Shown: piece after piece, positions 1 to 8,028 of the stretch | How positions within the stretch are numbered: the first letter of the stretch is position 1 | Layout: each line of letters starts with the position of its first letter | Source of the DNA: an uncultured Elusimicrobia bacterium | Lineage (GTDB): Bacteria > Elusimicrobiota > Elusimicrobia > UBA1565 > UBA9628 | Reading direction: 5' to 3' | Length of the DNA stretch: 64,000 bases | NCBI GenBank assembly: GCA_903830945.1 | Contig: CAIKVT010000039.1 | Coordinates: forward strand, 1-64,000 | The notes under the pieces: model-generated | The model's database searches: none | The model's input: the letters and a program-made list of their open reading frames with translations, nothing else | Told to the model about the DNA's origin: nothing | Translations under genes and position numbers: made by a program

Positions 1-21
1 CGCTTTTTCTTTTTTCGCACG

Positions 22-1464
22 GTGATCCTGGCGGACCACTGTGCCCGGAAGGGTCCAAATCAGGCTGACTGGACACTATTCACCGGCGAAAACTGGACAC
101 TTTCAGACCGGCGCCAACAAACCGCAGCACAGAGGGGCACTTTGCTTCGTGATGCGAGATCTATAATAGGGCTTATTCTTATTATTGTGGCTATCCTTGT
201 CCTTAATAAAGGAAAGGCCTTTCCAGGCGGGTGGGCATTATTGCCGACTATTGGAGCTTTTTTGATCATTTCAGCAGGTCCAGAAGGGCTGGTAAACCGC
301 ACGATTCTGTCCAATGCCGTAATGGTATGGTTCGGGTTGATCAGCTATCCGCTGTATCTTTGGCATTGGCCGATACTGTCATTCAGCAGGATCGTCGACC
401 CTGACCCATCAAGATACAGATACACCGTGCGCATCGCGGCAGCCCTGGGCAGCATCGTTCTGGCATGGCTGACATGCAGGTTGCTTGAAAACCCGATTCG
501 ATATGGGAAACATGGGAAGAAGAAAATCGCTGGTCTCTGTATATCGATGGGCGCTATCGGGATCGTCGGGTATAACACTTACATCCGTGATGGATTCATG
601 TCCAGATATCCCCAGATTATCACGCAACTCCTAGCTACCTCTAAATTCGATATTACGGCAGAATGGCGTGAGCACACATGCTCGATGGAGCCATTGGTGG
701 ATAAGCACGAATTTCCGGAGGAGTGCATAGAAAAAGATAAAAGACCTTTAATCGTCTTATGGGGGGATTCGCATGCGGCAGCTTTGTATCCTGGCCTAAG
801 AAACCTGCAAAGTACATATGGCTTCGCCGTAGGCCAGCTAACGACCTCCGGCTGCCCGCCGCTGCTTTCGTCTGCCAAAGAGAATCCTGAGGCCAGCGTC
901 TGCGTGAAAATCAACGAGGAAAATTTAAATTTAATCAGGAAAGCTAAACCAGACATCGTCTTACTGCATGCGAACTGGCATTATTATTATGTTCCTCCAC
1001 TTTTGGGAATGAGGGATTCTGATCCTAAAAATCATGATTATGACTTGCTGCGGCTAGGCGCGACTGTTACTGAACTCAAAAAAATAGGGGTCCCGAAGAT
1101 TCTGTTGATAGGGCCAGTGCCGCAATGGCGGGACTCATTGCAAAATAACATTGTGGAAATTTGGAAGAAGGACCCCGTGCACAGCACCCCACCTACACGC
1201 ATGCACTATGGGCTAAGGGAAGGTGTTCCTGCCACCGAAAGATTCATGCGTCAATTATCCAAGGATCTTGGGATTGATTATATCTCGGCCTTCCAGGCCA
1301 TGTGTGATCAAGATGGCTGCATTGTGCGTTGTGGGGAAAAAGATATGGAAATCATCGCATTCGACTACGGACATCTTTCGCCCGCGGGTTCAAGGCTTTT
1401 AATGAACGCTATAGCAAAGAATTTTATACCGTCGGCTCTGTCAGCCGAAGTTCCCTCGCCGTGA
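22..1464 (+). CDS. Acyltransferase-3/SGNH O-acetyltransferase, 5'-truncated
   Basis: This is the C-terminal part of an OafA-type sugar O-acyltransferase, which acetylates surface-glycan sugars at the inner membrane. Only the last few membrane segments of the acyltransferase-3 domain remain (hydrophobic stretches near residues 47-62, 71-86, 100-118, 134-152 and 167-183, including the typical ISYPLYLWHWP stretch). A complete periplasmic SGNH esterase domain follows, with GDSHA near residue 248 and DYGHLS near residue 448 as catalytic blocks. Full-length relatives carry roughly 200-250 more N-terminal residues with the catalytic His. Here the first ~35 codons are IS-end-like sequence (see 83-118). 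I read it as a gene truncated by a mobile element, probably a pseudogene, although the SGNH half is open. The start is arbitrary. Confidence 0.75.
   Translation: MILADHCARKGPNQADWTLFTGENWTLSDRRQQTAAQRGTLLRDARSIIGLILIIVAILVLNKGKAFPGGWALLPTIGAFLIISAGPEGLVNRTILSNAVMVWFGLISYPLYLWHWPILSFSRIVDPDPSRYRYTVRIAAALGSIVLAWLTCRLLENPIRYGKHGKKKIAGLCISMGAIGIVGYNTYIRDGFMSRYPQIITQLLATSKFDITAEWREHTCSMEPLVDKHEFPEECIEKDKRPLIVLWGDSHAAALYPGLRNLQSTYGFAVGQLTTSGCPPLLSSAKENPEASVCVKINEENLNLIRKAKPDIVLLHANWHYYYVPPLLGMRDSDPKNHDYDLLRLGATVTELKKIGVPKILLIGPVPQWRDSLQNNIVEIWKKDPVHSTPPTRMHYGLREGVPATERFMRQLSKDLGIDYISAFQAMCDQDGCIVRCGEKDMEIIAFDYGHLSPAGSRLLMNAIAKNFIPSALSAEVPSP
83..118 (+). mobile_element. IS-like terminal repeat remnant (copy a)
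   Basis: A 36-bp stretch beginning CCGGCGAAAACTGGACAC. It matches about 26 of 36 positions, without gaps, to 6630-6665. Another TGGACAC sits just upstream at 70-76, so the pattern is a short repeat unit used more than once, as in the multiple terminal repeats of IS21-like elements. That family assignment is inference. No transposase is attached. It lies exactly where the acyltransferase loses homology. Confidence 0.45.
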
Positions 1465-1480
1465 TAATGTAACCGGATGG

Positions 1481-1564
1481 TCCGACGGCTCACTTTGCGG
1501 GCTTCCTTGCTGAAAAGATACACTGTTCAAGTAGCGAGCCTTTCATGGAACACCAGATTCTTCC
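1481..1564 (+). repeat. Direct repeat R1: copy of promoter/start segment
   Basis: This segment is about 80% identical, without gaps, to 3253-3336. The 20-bp core CTGAAAAGATACACTGTTCA is identical in both copies, and the start ATGGAACACCA of the TIM-barrel gene lies 64 bp from the left edge in each (ATG at 1545 here, 3317 there). In this copy the reading frame after the ATG diverges within about eight codons and ends at 1644-1646, so it is a relic start. R1 now sits directly upstream of the radical SAM gene and may serve as its promoter region. Confidence 0.7.
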
Positions 1565-1642
1565 GTCCAGCCGACGCCTGCGGGACTTCCCATGCTGCAG
1601 ACGCTGGCCCATCGTCGACGGAAGAAATGATAGGTTAAATAT

Positions 1643-3181
1643 ATGAGAATGTTATTTATCCAGCCGGAATTCGAGAATGTGGGGATAGAATATATTTCCG
1701 CTGCGCTAAAAACAGCTGGCCATCAAGTTGATCTGCTTTTTATTCCCAGGCATCTTCAAAATAACTCATTTAAGATAGGTGTCGAAGATATTGATAAAGA
1801 AAACAAAATGATCGCTGAAGCGATCAAATGTGCTAATCCAGACGTAATCGGCTTTTCGCCATTTACTTCATATTTTCGTTGGTCGGTTGAAAAATCCACT
1901 TATATTAAAAAAACAAAACCAGGCATATTTATTCTTTATGGCGGTGTTCATGCAACATTCATCCCCGAAGGCACAATCGCTGAACCAGCAATCGATGCTC
2001 TGTTGGTTGGGGAGTCTGATAATTCGATTGTGTATTTCGCAAATAATTTTCACGATAGGGACAAATTATTATGTACTCCCAATTTGTGGATCAAACATAA
2101 TGGCCACGTAATTAAGAATCCATTAGGACCTTTGATTCAAAATCTTGATGATCTTCCGTATCCCGATAAAGACCTATTCTATGACTATATGCCAAAAAAT
2201 GAAAGAAAAGGAGCTTTCAATTTAATGGCAAGCAGGGGGTGCCCATACAAATGTACGTATTGCTGTAATGATGTTTATAGCAATTTGTATACAGGAGAAA
2301 ATATTCTGAGATTTCAATCTCCAGAATATGTCATTGAACAGCTCAAATATTTTAAAAATCGTTACAATTACAACAGGATTGCATTTCTCGATGATGTTTT
2401 GGCGGTGAAAATGGAGCGACTTGAGAAATTGTTGCCGGCCGTCAAAAAAGAGATAAATCTTCCTTTTGACGCCTACATGTATCCCAATAACTTAATAGCG
2501 ACAGAAGGGGTCGTTAAAATTCTAAAACAAAATGGTTGCAGTGTTATTAGGCTGGGGATTCAATCATCCAACGAATCTTATCGTAAAGAGACTCTGAGGA
2601 GGCCTGGGCATAATAATGAGATGATAAAAAGAATTGCTGACCTTTGTCATAAATACCGCTTGGATTTCACCTTTGACCATATGTATGGATTGCCGCACGA
2701 GACCGCCGATGATCTTATTGAGGCCGTCAAGCTCTATTCATACTGTCAACCATCTGTTGTAAATTTCTATACCTTGATGTATCTTCCCAACACCCGCATT
2801 CTGGATGAAGCCGTAAAAAGTGGAATTCTTGGTCAAGATGATGTGGATCGGATCAATAGAGGCGAGGATCCTAATGCGCTGGACTCAAATATTAGTCGGT
2901 TCGTGCCTAAGAACGGAACTATTAATTATTCAATTTTTGCTTTTCTATTTATACTGATTAGTATTTTTCCAAGAAACCTAATGATAAAGGTTTCTAATCT
3001 TAATTTCTGGACTAAGATTAGAGTCAATGTTCCAAAGATTTTCCTAATTTTTTTGAAGGTATTTTCTAAATATATTTCAGGGGAGGGACGAATTTATGGT
3101 GGCGTAATATTAAGAACTCTTAAATATATGCTTCTCAATAAATTCGGGATTGTTGAAAATAGCAGCTACAAAACAAAATGA
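1643..3181 (+). CDS. B12-binding-type radical SAM protein
   Basis: A 512-residue radical SAM enzyme of the cobalamin-binding (BchE/B12-binding) superfamily. The N-terminal ~140 residues look like the B12-binding Rossmann fold (MRMLFIQPEFENVG start, LYGGVHAT motif). The Fe-S motif GCPYKCTYCC gives Cys near residues 200, 204 and 207, followed by the SAM TIM barrel and a C-terminal extension with a hydrophobic patch near 430-445. Family members perform radical methylations and ring rearrangements. The substrate here is unknown, but a glycan or lipid-linked glycan is plausible from context. The gene is strikingly AT-rich compared with its neighbours and is flanked by direct repeats R1 and R2, which points to horizontal insertion. 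No clear Shine-Dalgarno. The start is the first ATG of the frame. Confidence 0.85.
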   Translation: MRMLFIQPEFENVGIEYISAALKTAGHQVDLLFIPRHLQNNSFKIGVEDIDKENKMIAEAIKCANPDVIGFSPFTSYFRWSVEKSTYIKKTKPGIFILYGGVHATFIPEGTIAEPAIDALLVGESDNSIVYFANNFHDRDKLLCTPNLWIKHNGHVIKNPLGPLIQNLDDLPYPDKDLFYDYMPKNERKGAFNLMASRGCPYKCTYCCNDVYSNLYTGENILRFQSPEYVIEQLKYFKNRYNYNRIAFLDDVLAVKMERLEKLLPAVKKEINLPFDAYMYPNNLIATEGVVKILKQNGCSVIRLGIQSSNESYRKETLRRPGHNNEMIKRIADLCHKYRLDFTFDHMYGLPHETADDLIEAVKLYSYCQPSVVNFYTLMYLPNTRILDEAVKSGILGQDDVDRINRGEDPNALDSNISRFVPKNGTINYSIFAFLFILISIFPRNLMIKVSNLNFWTKIRVNVPKIFLIFLKVFSKYISGEGRIYGGVILRTLKYMLLNKFGIVENSSYKTK

Positions 3182-3252
3182 TTCGTCCACCCCGTTCGGA
3201 GTCGCGCAGGATGGCCACCACCGGCACAAACTCAGCCGAATCGATAATGCCG

Positions 3253-3336
3253 TCCGACGGCTTGCTTTGCAGGCCGCATCACTGAAAAGATACACTGTTC
3301 AGGTCGCGAATCTCTCATGGAACACCAAATCATCCC
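3253..3336 (+). repeat. Direct repeat R2: upstream segment and start of TIM-barrel gene
   Basis: Intact partner of 1481-1564. It covers the 64 bp upstream of the TIM-barrel isomerase gene and its first codons (ATG at 3317). The conserved core CTGAAAAGATACACTGTTCA presumably includes the promoter. The two copies bracket the AT-rich radical SAM gene. Confidence 0.7.
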
Positions 3337-4021
3337 TGCTGTCAAATGCGCTCCGACCGAGGAGCTGCTCGCCGCGGCTCAGGATTCGGGTATCTCGGCG
3401 GTTGAGCTTTTCCTTTGGGAGGGGACGGCGCGCGACCCGGACCGCATTATCGAACTCTGCCGCCGTTTCCCGTTCAAATACGCCGTACATGGGCCTAACG
3501 ACTGCTACCGGCCGGCAGAGCTTAAGCGTCTTGTTGAGGGCATCGGCGCGCAGGTCGTCGTCATGCATGACATACTTTGGGAAGATGAATGGCGGGGACT
3601 GGCTGAGATTTTTCGGGGTGGGCCAGCGCGGATCTGCGTCGAGAATATCGCATCCATCCATGAATCGGAGCGTATGGAGCGCCGTTTTGGCATGGGCCGC
3701 TGTCTGGACATGGAGCATATACAGCTCAACTGCTGCGGGTTCTACGAGGGTGGGCTGGGCCGATTCATCCGGCGCACCCACCACGTGCATATGACGGGCT
3801 ACGAGTACGGAACGAAGTCCTGGCATACCCCCATCGACAGGGCCCCCGCGCACTGTCGGCACCAACTGGATCTGCTTGCTAAAAACGGCTATCGCGGCAT
3901 GGTCGTTTCCGAGGCTGACGCTCCATACCAGAATGTCGAGGATTTCCGCAAGGTGCGCGAGTTCTTTTTGAGTTGGGAGAGGTCGTCCCGTGTGCTTCCT
4001 AATTCGTCAGGACGGCTGTAG
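3317..4021 (+). CDS. Sugar phosphate isomerase/epimerase-like TIM barrel
   Basis: A 234-residue protein of the xylose-isomerase-like / AP endonuclease 2 TIM-barrel superfamily, which isomerises or epimerises sugars with a bound divalent metal. Likely metal ligands follow the family pattern: Glu in RICVENI (about residue 115), Asp/His in CLDMEH (about 135-138), His in HVHMTG (about 155) and Glu in VVSEAD (about 195). At 234 aa it is shorter than typical 260-290 aa members but seems to keep the barrel core. Its substrate cannot be told. It stands alone between an AT-rich radical SAM gene and a stretch of debris. The upstream region is repeat R2. Confidence 0.75.
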   Translation: MEHQIIPAVKCAPTEELLAAAQDSGISAVELFLWEGTARDPDRIIELCRRFPFKYAVHGPNDCYRPAELKRLVEGIGAQVVVMHDILWEDEWRGLAEIFRGGPARICVENIASIHESERMERRFGMGRCLDMEHIQLNCCGFYEGGLGRFIRRTHHVHMTGYEYGTKSWHTPIDRAPAHCRHQLDLLAKNGYRGMVVSEADAPYQNVEDFRKVREFFLSWERSSRVLPNSSGRL

Positions 4022-4335
4022 GCTCCGGCGGCGTCAGGGGTAGGTTTTGAGTGATATTAGACCTCGATGTCATTGCGGATAGCAATAATCAAAGTTTTAA
4101 ACAGTCGCTGATCATAGCAAGATCTTTGTCTGTAAGCGCCGGATAATTCCCGCAACAGAAGCCGTAATTGTAGATGAAATCCGTCCCCGGCCAAGGCGTT
4201 GATTCGCAGAATTAATATGTTTACTTCGTGGAGATGCTCCCGTGTGTTTATTGCCCTGAGGTCAGTATATCCTGACTTTAATCCGTATAAGAGAGGAGAT
4301 TTGACGATTAAGCCCAGACCGGAAGACCATTCTTC
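4022..4335. other. Gene-free interval with an aminotransferase-family relic
   Basis: Apart from the minus-strand relic at 4089-4193 I see no gene. A small dyad (GGTCAG-TATATC-CTGAC) lies around 4260-4275, and a purine-rich AGAGAGGAG lies about 40 nt before the next start, too far to be its ribosome site. Confidence 0.5.
4089..4193 (-). pseudogene. C-terminal relic of ColD/RfbH-type PLP dehydrase
   Basis: Read on the minus strand, this stretch encodes a 34-residue tail (beginning WPGTDFIYNYGFCCGNY, ending SDCLKL and a stop) that aligns without gaps to the C-terminus of the intact ColD-like protein at 40747-41919 (PGTDFIHDCGFYCGNY ... RDCLKK). Homology stops upstream, and a frame stop occurs near 4209, so only the last tenth of the gene survives. 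It shows that a second copy of this sugar 3-dehydrase family once lay here on the opposite strand. Confidence 0.8.
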
Positions 4336-5178
4336 ATGACGACCCTCGTTGGCCGCCCCTTACCGGGCCACCTGAGTTTTCTCCAGCCATTGGTAATGAA
4401 TGATTTGGCGCGCTTTGGCAATAAGAACGACGGCGGTTATCTGCTTCCATTGCGCAGTATTGACAACCTTGATGCCCTCTTGTCCTTTGGACTGGCTGAT
4501 AATTGGATCTTTGAAAAAGATCTAAAGGACAGGTTCCCGGATTTGCTTATACACACCTATGACCACACCGTTCGCCCGTCCGTTGATGGGAAAATACTGC
4601 GTCGCAGCATCTTCAAGGGGCTAATCAAGTTGTTTCTGTTTCAGGCTAGCATCCCAGAGGTGTATGGGCGGATCAGGGCATATCGCGAACATAAACTGTT
4701 TTTTTTCAGGCGCTGCACGCATTTTGAAGAAAAGATCTTTAATCGTAGAGATAACGACTCAGACGCCACGATAGGTCAAGTGTTTTCCCGTGTACCTGGG
4801 AAATCCAACGTTTTATTGAAAATGGATATAGAGGGCGGCGAATATCGGGTCATCCCTCAAATATTGGAATTCTCAAAAGCCATCACGTTGATGGTGATCG
4901 AATTCCATGACACGGAGCTATATCGAGAACTGTTCGAGAAACGGGTCAAGGAGATTTTGGCTGATTTTGAGATCGTCCACCTTCACGGTAATAATTTTAT
5001 TGGGACGGCGGCCGATGGCCTTCCTGAAGTCCTTGAAATTACTTTTTTAAAGCGAAAATTCATCGCGCCCAATAGCCCGCGCCGTGAAGTCCTGCCTATA
5101 CCGGGGTTGGATGCCCCTAATAATCCGCTCAAATCGGACCTCCCTTTTGCTTTTGCGACCTGCGCCACTAGTCGATAA
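4336..5178 (+). CDS. FkbM-family methyltransferase
   Basis: A 280-residue SAM-dependent methyltransferase of the FkbM type, which O-methylates sugars or polyketides. The family start (RFGNKNDGGYLLP, about residues 25-37) and the acidic motif KMDIEGGEYR (about 162-171) are clear, and the C-terminus ends in the usual NSPRREVLPIP / NPLKSDLPFAF-type tail. It probably methylates a hydroxyl of a repeat-unit sugar in the cytoplasm. No nearby Shine-Dalgarno supports the ATG, so the start is uncertain. Confidence 0.8.
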   Translation: MTTLVGRPLPGHLSFLQPLVMNDLARFGNKNDGGYLLPLRSIDNLDALLSFGLADNWIFEKDLKDRFPDLLIHTYDHTVRPSVDGKILRRSIFKGLIKLFLFQASIPEVYGRIRAYREHKLFFFRRCTHFEEKIFNRRDNDSDATIGQVFSRVPGKSNVLLKMDIEGGEYRVIPQILEFSKAITLMVIEFHDTELYRELFEKRVKEILADFEIVHLHGNNFIGTAADGLPEVLEITFLKRKFIAPNSPRREVLPIPGLDAPNNPLKSDLPFAFATCATSR

Positions 5179-5396
5179 CCTGCATGAGGCTGTACGACCA
5201 TCAACTGTTCACCCGATTGAAGATGGATTAGTAGAAAACTTGTACGGTAGAGTTCTTCACGGATGATCATTAATACTCTGTTCAGCTAGGATTTTGTATC
5301 GTGGCGGGCCATTTGACCGCTGAACGAATAGCCATCCTGCGCAGAGCCGCGAACCCGTTTATTCTCGTCAGAGTTGTTCGAGTTTTCGTATCATGT

Positions 5397-5402
5397 AGGA
5401 GG
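5397..5402 (+). promoter_or_regulatory. Shine-Dalgarno AGGAGG fixing the GT4 start
   Basis: AGGAGG ends 12 nt before the ATG at 5415, where family homology begins. An upstream in-frame ATG at 5301 would add 38 residues unlike the family, so 5415 is preferred. Confidence 0.6.
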
Positions 5403-5414
5403 GTAGATGCTGTT

Positions 5415-6575
5415 ATGTCTTTCGATGTCCTGCTTCACGCCGTCATGCTGCGCCGCGCCCTTACCGGCATCGGGCACTACACATCGCGTCTGGCAGCGGG
5501 ATTGGAACAACATCCGGATATTGGGAAGGTTCTTTACTTCCATCGGTTTACGTCGAGTCCGACCCAACCTCGCCAAGTCAAGCCAGTGCCTTGGCAGGAT
5601 AAAACCAAGCAACATGTCCGGCGTGTCCCAATTGTGGGAGACCTGTATTACGGCCTGCGCCGGCTGAGTTTCAAGCTGACGAGTCGCCGCTGCGGAGCCG
5701 ACCTGTATCATGAGCCCAATTATCTATTGATGCCTTTCGACGGGCCCAGCGTCGTAACCATCCACGATCTATCCTACCTTCATTATCCGCAATATCATCC
5801 GAAGGATCGCATTCACCGCATGGAAAAGGGCATGCCACATACGCTCCGGCGTGCTGATCACCTGATCACGGATTCTGAGTACGTGCGCAAGGAGTTGATG
5901 GAACTGCTGGGCGTACCTGCCGACAAAGTGACTGCGATTGTTTTGGGGGTAGATTCGACGTTCCGGCCGCTTTCCCCCAAGGAGTGCGCGCCAACCTTGG
6001 CCCGATATGGGCTAGAGGGCTTGCGCTATCTGTTGGCGTTGGGGACTTTAGAGCCACGGAAAAACATTTCGGGATTGATTGCTGCCTATTCCCGGCTGCC
6101 TGGAAAGATTCAGGATGCGCATCCGCTGGCCTTAGTTGGGATGAGAGGCTGGTTATCGGACCCTTTGGAGCGGCAGATAGAGCCTCTCAAGCGCCGCGGG
6201 CGATTGCGCGTTCTTGGGTATGTCCCTTCGGACGACTTGCCGTTTCTTTATGGCGGCGCCCACGGTTTCGCTTTCCCTTCCTTTTACGAGGGGTTCGGTT
6301 TGCCGCCGCTGGAGGCCATGGCGTGCGGCGTTCCTACCTTGATCTCGGATCGGTCTTGCCTGCCGGAAGTCGCCGGCGACGTGGCGCTGCAAGTCGATCC
6401 CGAGGATGTCGAAGCGATGGCCGGAGGACTTGAACGGCTGATTTCTGATGCCGCTTTCCGCGCTAATGCCCGAAAGGCCGGCCCTCAGCGCGCGGCTCGA
6501 TTCACCTGGGAGAAATGCGTGGACAGCACCGTGGGCGTGTATCGTAAGGTACTTCCCCGTTGCCGCTTGGGATAG
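5415..6575 (+). CDS. Glycosyltransferase family 4
   Basis: A 386-residue GT-B retaining glycosyltransferase that adds a sugar from a nucleotide donor to the lipid-linked repeat unit at the inner face of the inner membrane. N-terminal acceptor domain with GIGHY loop near residue 18, TIHDLSYL near 118, LGTLEPRKN near 215 and the EX7E donor motif in YEGFGLPPLEAM near 295. Mannosyltransferase-like relatives are common, but the donor is not determinable. It ends the first plus-strand group. IS-like sequence follows. Confidence 0.85.
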   Translation: MSFDVLLHAVMLRRALTGIGHYTSRLAAGLEQHPDIGKVLYFHRFTSSPTQPRQVKPVPWQDKTKQHVRRVPIVGDLYYGLRRLSFKLTSRRCGADLYHEPNYLLMPFDGPSVVTIHDLSYLHYPQYHPKDRIHRMEKGMPHTLRRADHLITDSEYVRKELMELLGVPADKVTAIVLGVDSTFRPLSPKECAPTLARYGLEGLRYLLALGTLEPRKNISGLIAAYSRLPGKIQDAHPLALVGMRGWLSDPLERQIEPLKRRGRLRVLGYVPSDDLPFLYGGAHGFAFPSFYEGFGLPPLEAMACGVPTLISDRSCLPEVAGDVALQVDPEDVEAMAGGLERLISDAAFRANARKAGPQRAARFTWEKCVDSTVGVYRKVLPRCRLG

Positions 6576-6885
6576 TTCCGCGGCGGAAACTGGACGCAAT
6601 CATCGACGCGCAAAACTATATATCAACGACCGGCGATTCTTGGACATTTTTCAAACGGCGCTAACACTCATGCGAGAATCTCCGAAACGGCGGCATCTGG
6701 GACGAGGCGTGGCAGGAAATCTGCGCATGGCAAGCGCCTCCGAGAACCTTTCGGAAATGCTGAAGGCGGACCATTCGAGGCCTACGCCTTAAGCCGTGCT
6801 CCACTGGAAGTCGGATGCTGGCGGCATCGCGACATAACCCTCCTTGGGAATTAAAAAATCGCCGGCAAGTGTAAGTCTGCTCTAT
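6576..6885. other. Gene-free interval with IS-like end
   Basis: No gene seen in these 310 bases. They hold the IS-like repeat at 6581-6665 and the convergent 3' ends of the flanking genes. No obvious stem-loop terminator with a T tract was found. Confidence 0.5.
6581..6665 (+). mobile_element. IS-like terminal repeat remnant (copy b)
   Basis: Two short units of a CGGCG-aaac-TGGAC pattern lie in tandem (from 6581 and from 6630). The second, 6630-6665, matches 83-118 at about 26 of 36 positions, including TGGACA and the CGGCG...AAC end. No transposase remains. The two copies might mark the two ends of one former insertion or two independent visits. The family call (IS21-like) is inference. Confidence 0.4.
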
Positions 6886-8028
6886 TTAGATTACGTTCTT
6901 GTAGGCGGCTTCGTATCCGGCGAGCATGGCGGGCAAGGTGAAGTTCTCGGCCATCCGGGCGCGGGCGGCCTGGCTAAGGCTGCGGCGCAGTTCCGGGTCG
7001 TCCATCAGCTTGGCCAAGGCCACGGATAGGGTCGCGGCATTGCCGGGCGCCACCAGGAGCCCGTCTTTGCCGTCCGTGACCGCTTCAGGCACTCCGTCCA
7101 CGCGGGAGGCCACCACAGGAAGGCCCAGGGCCATGGCTTCCAGAAGCGCGTTGGGCAATCCCTCCCATAGCGAGGGTAGAACGAAGATGTCGCAGGCGGC
7201 GAGCCAGCAGCGGACGTCGCCGCGCTCGCCGGGAAGCTGTACGGTCCTCTGTAGGCCCAGTTGACGGATCTGGGCTCGCAGGCGGTCCCGCATGGGGCCG
7301 TCTCCGATGATGGCGCAGCGCGGCTTGCGTGAGCCCCGGAGCGATGCCACGGCGTCGATAAGTATCTTGTGGTCTTTTTGGGCGTCGAGCCGACCCATGG
7401 ACAGCAGGAGTAGCTCGTTTTCATCCAGACCGAGTTGCAGTCGCGCGCGCTTGCGCTCGGCCGCGGACGGGATCTCCGGGATATCCACGCCATTGTACAC
7501 GGTCTTGACTCGGTCGGCGGCGTAACCTAACCGACGGGTCAGGAACTCACGCGAGGCATCGGATTCCGCGATGAGTAGGTCGTCTGCGGCTTTGAGCCAG
7601 CGGTCCACGAGCAAAGACCAGAACGACCGGGTGCGGTAGTTGACGCGCGGGGAACTTACTAGCTTGAAGGGCACTTCAGCGCGGCGCTTGACCAAGCGGC
7701 AGAGCTGGATGGCCTGGTACATGAGGGCGTGCACGACATCCGGCCGTATCTCTTGGATGATGCGCGCCAATGTTCCGGCGTCGCGCAGCGATGGCCAGCC
7801 GACCAGGTCGAGGCTGCGGGTTTTGATGCCATGCTGGTTCAGACGCTGGGCGTAGTGTCCTGGGGATTTAAGGCTGACCACGCCCGCCACCTGGAATTGC
7901 TTGGTGTCCAATCGGGTGGCCAACGTGAAGAGGGTTTTCTCGGCACCGCCGATGGTGGTTGATGTCGAGATGAAGAGTATTTTTGGCATTAGGATGGTTG
8001 CATGGCGCCCTTCGGGTGCCGCGCTCAT
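6886..8028 (-). CDS. Glycosyltransferase family 4
   Basis: A 380-residue GT-B glycosyltransferase. The N-domain has the loop STTIGGAEKTL near residue 22, YNGVDIPE near 180, the Rossmann donor domain starts near 205 (LLLSMGRLDAQKDH), and the EX7E motif lies in LWEGLPNALLEAMALG. The start ATG at 8028 overlaps the previous stop as ATGA, so translation is coupled. Homology begins at the later ATG (MPKILF, 7989), which is the alternative. It is the last gene of the minus-strand operon that begins at 14540 and is likely to act on the product of the initiating transferase of that operon. Confidence 0.88.
   Translation of the reverse strand: MSAAPEGRHATILMPKILFISTSTTIGGAEKTLFTLATRLDTKQFQVAGVVSLKSPGHYAQRLNQHGIKTRSLDLVGWPSLRDAGTLARIIQEIRPDVVHALMYQAIQLCRLVKRRAEVPFKLVSSPRVNYRTRSFWSLLVDRWLKAADDLLIAESDASREFLTRRLGYAADRVKTVYNGVDIPEIPSAAERKRARLQLGLDENELLLLSMGRLDAQKDHKILIDAVASLRGSRKPRCAIIGDGPMRDRLRAQIRQLGLQRTVQLPGERGDVRCWLAACDIFVLPSLWEGLPNALLEAMALGLPVVASRVDGVPEAVTDGKDGLLVAPGNAATLSVALAKLMDDPELRRSLSQAARARMAENFTLPAMLAGYEAAYKNVI

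Noticed and set aside
3150-3865. Frames of 214 and 188 residues over the TIM-barrel gene
   Set aside because: Composition is Arg/Ser-rich shadow coding of the isomerase frame, which has the metal-binding motifs.
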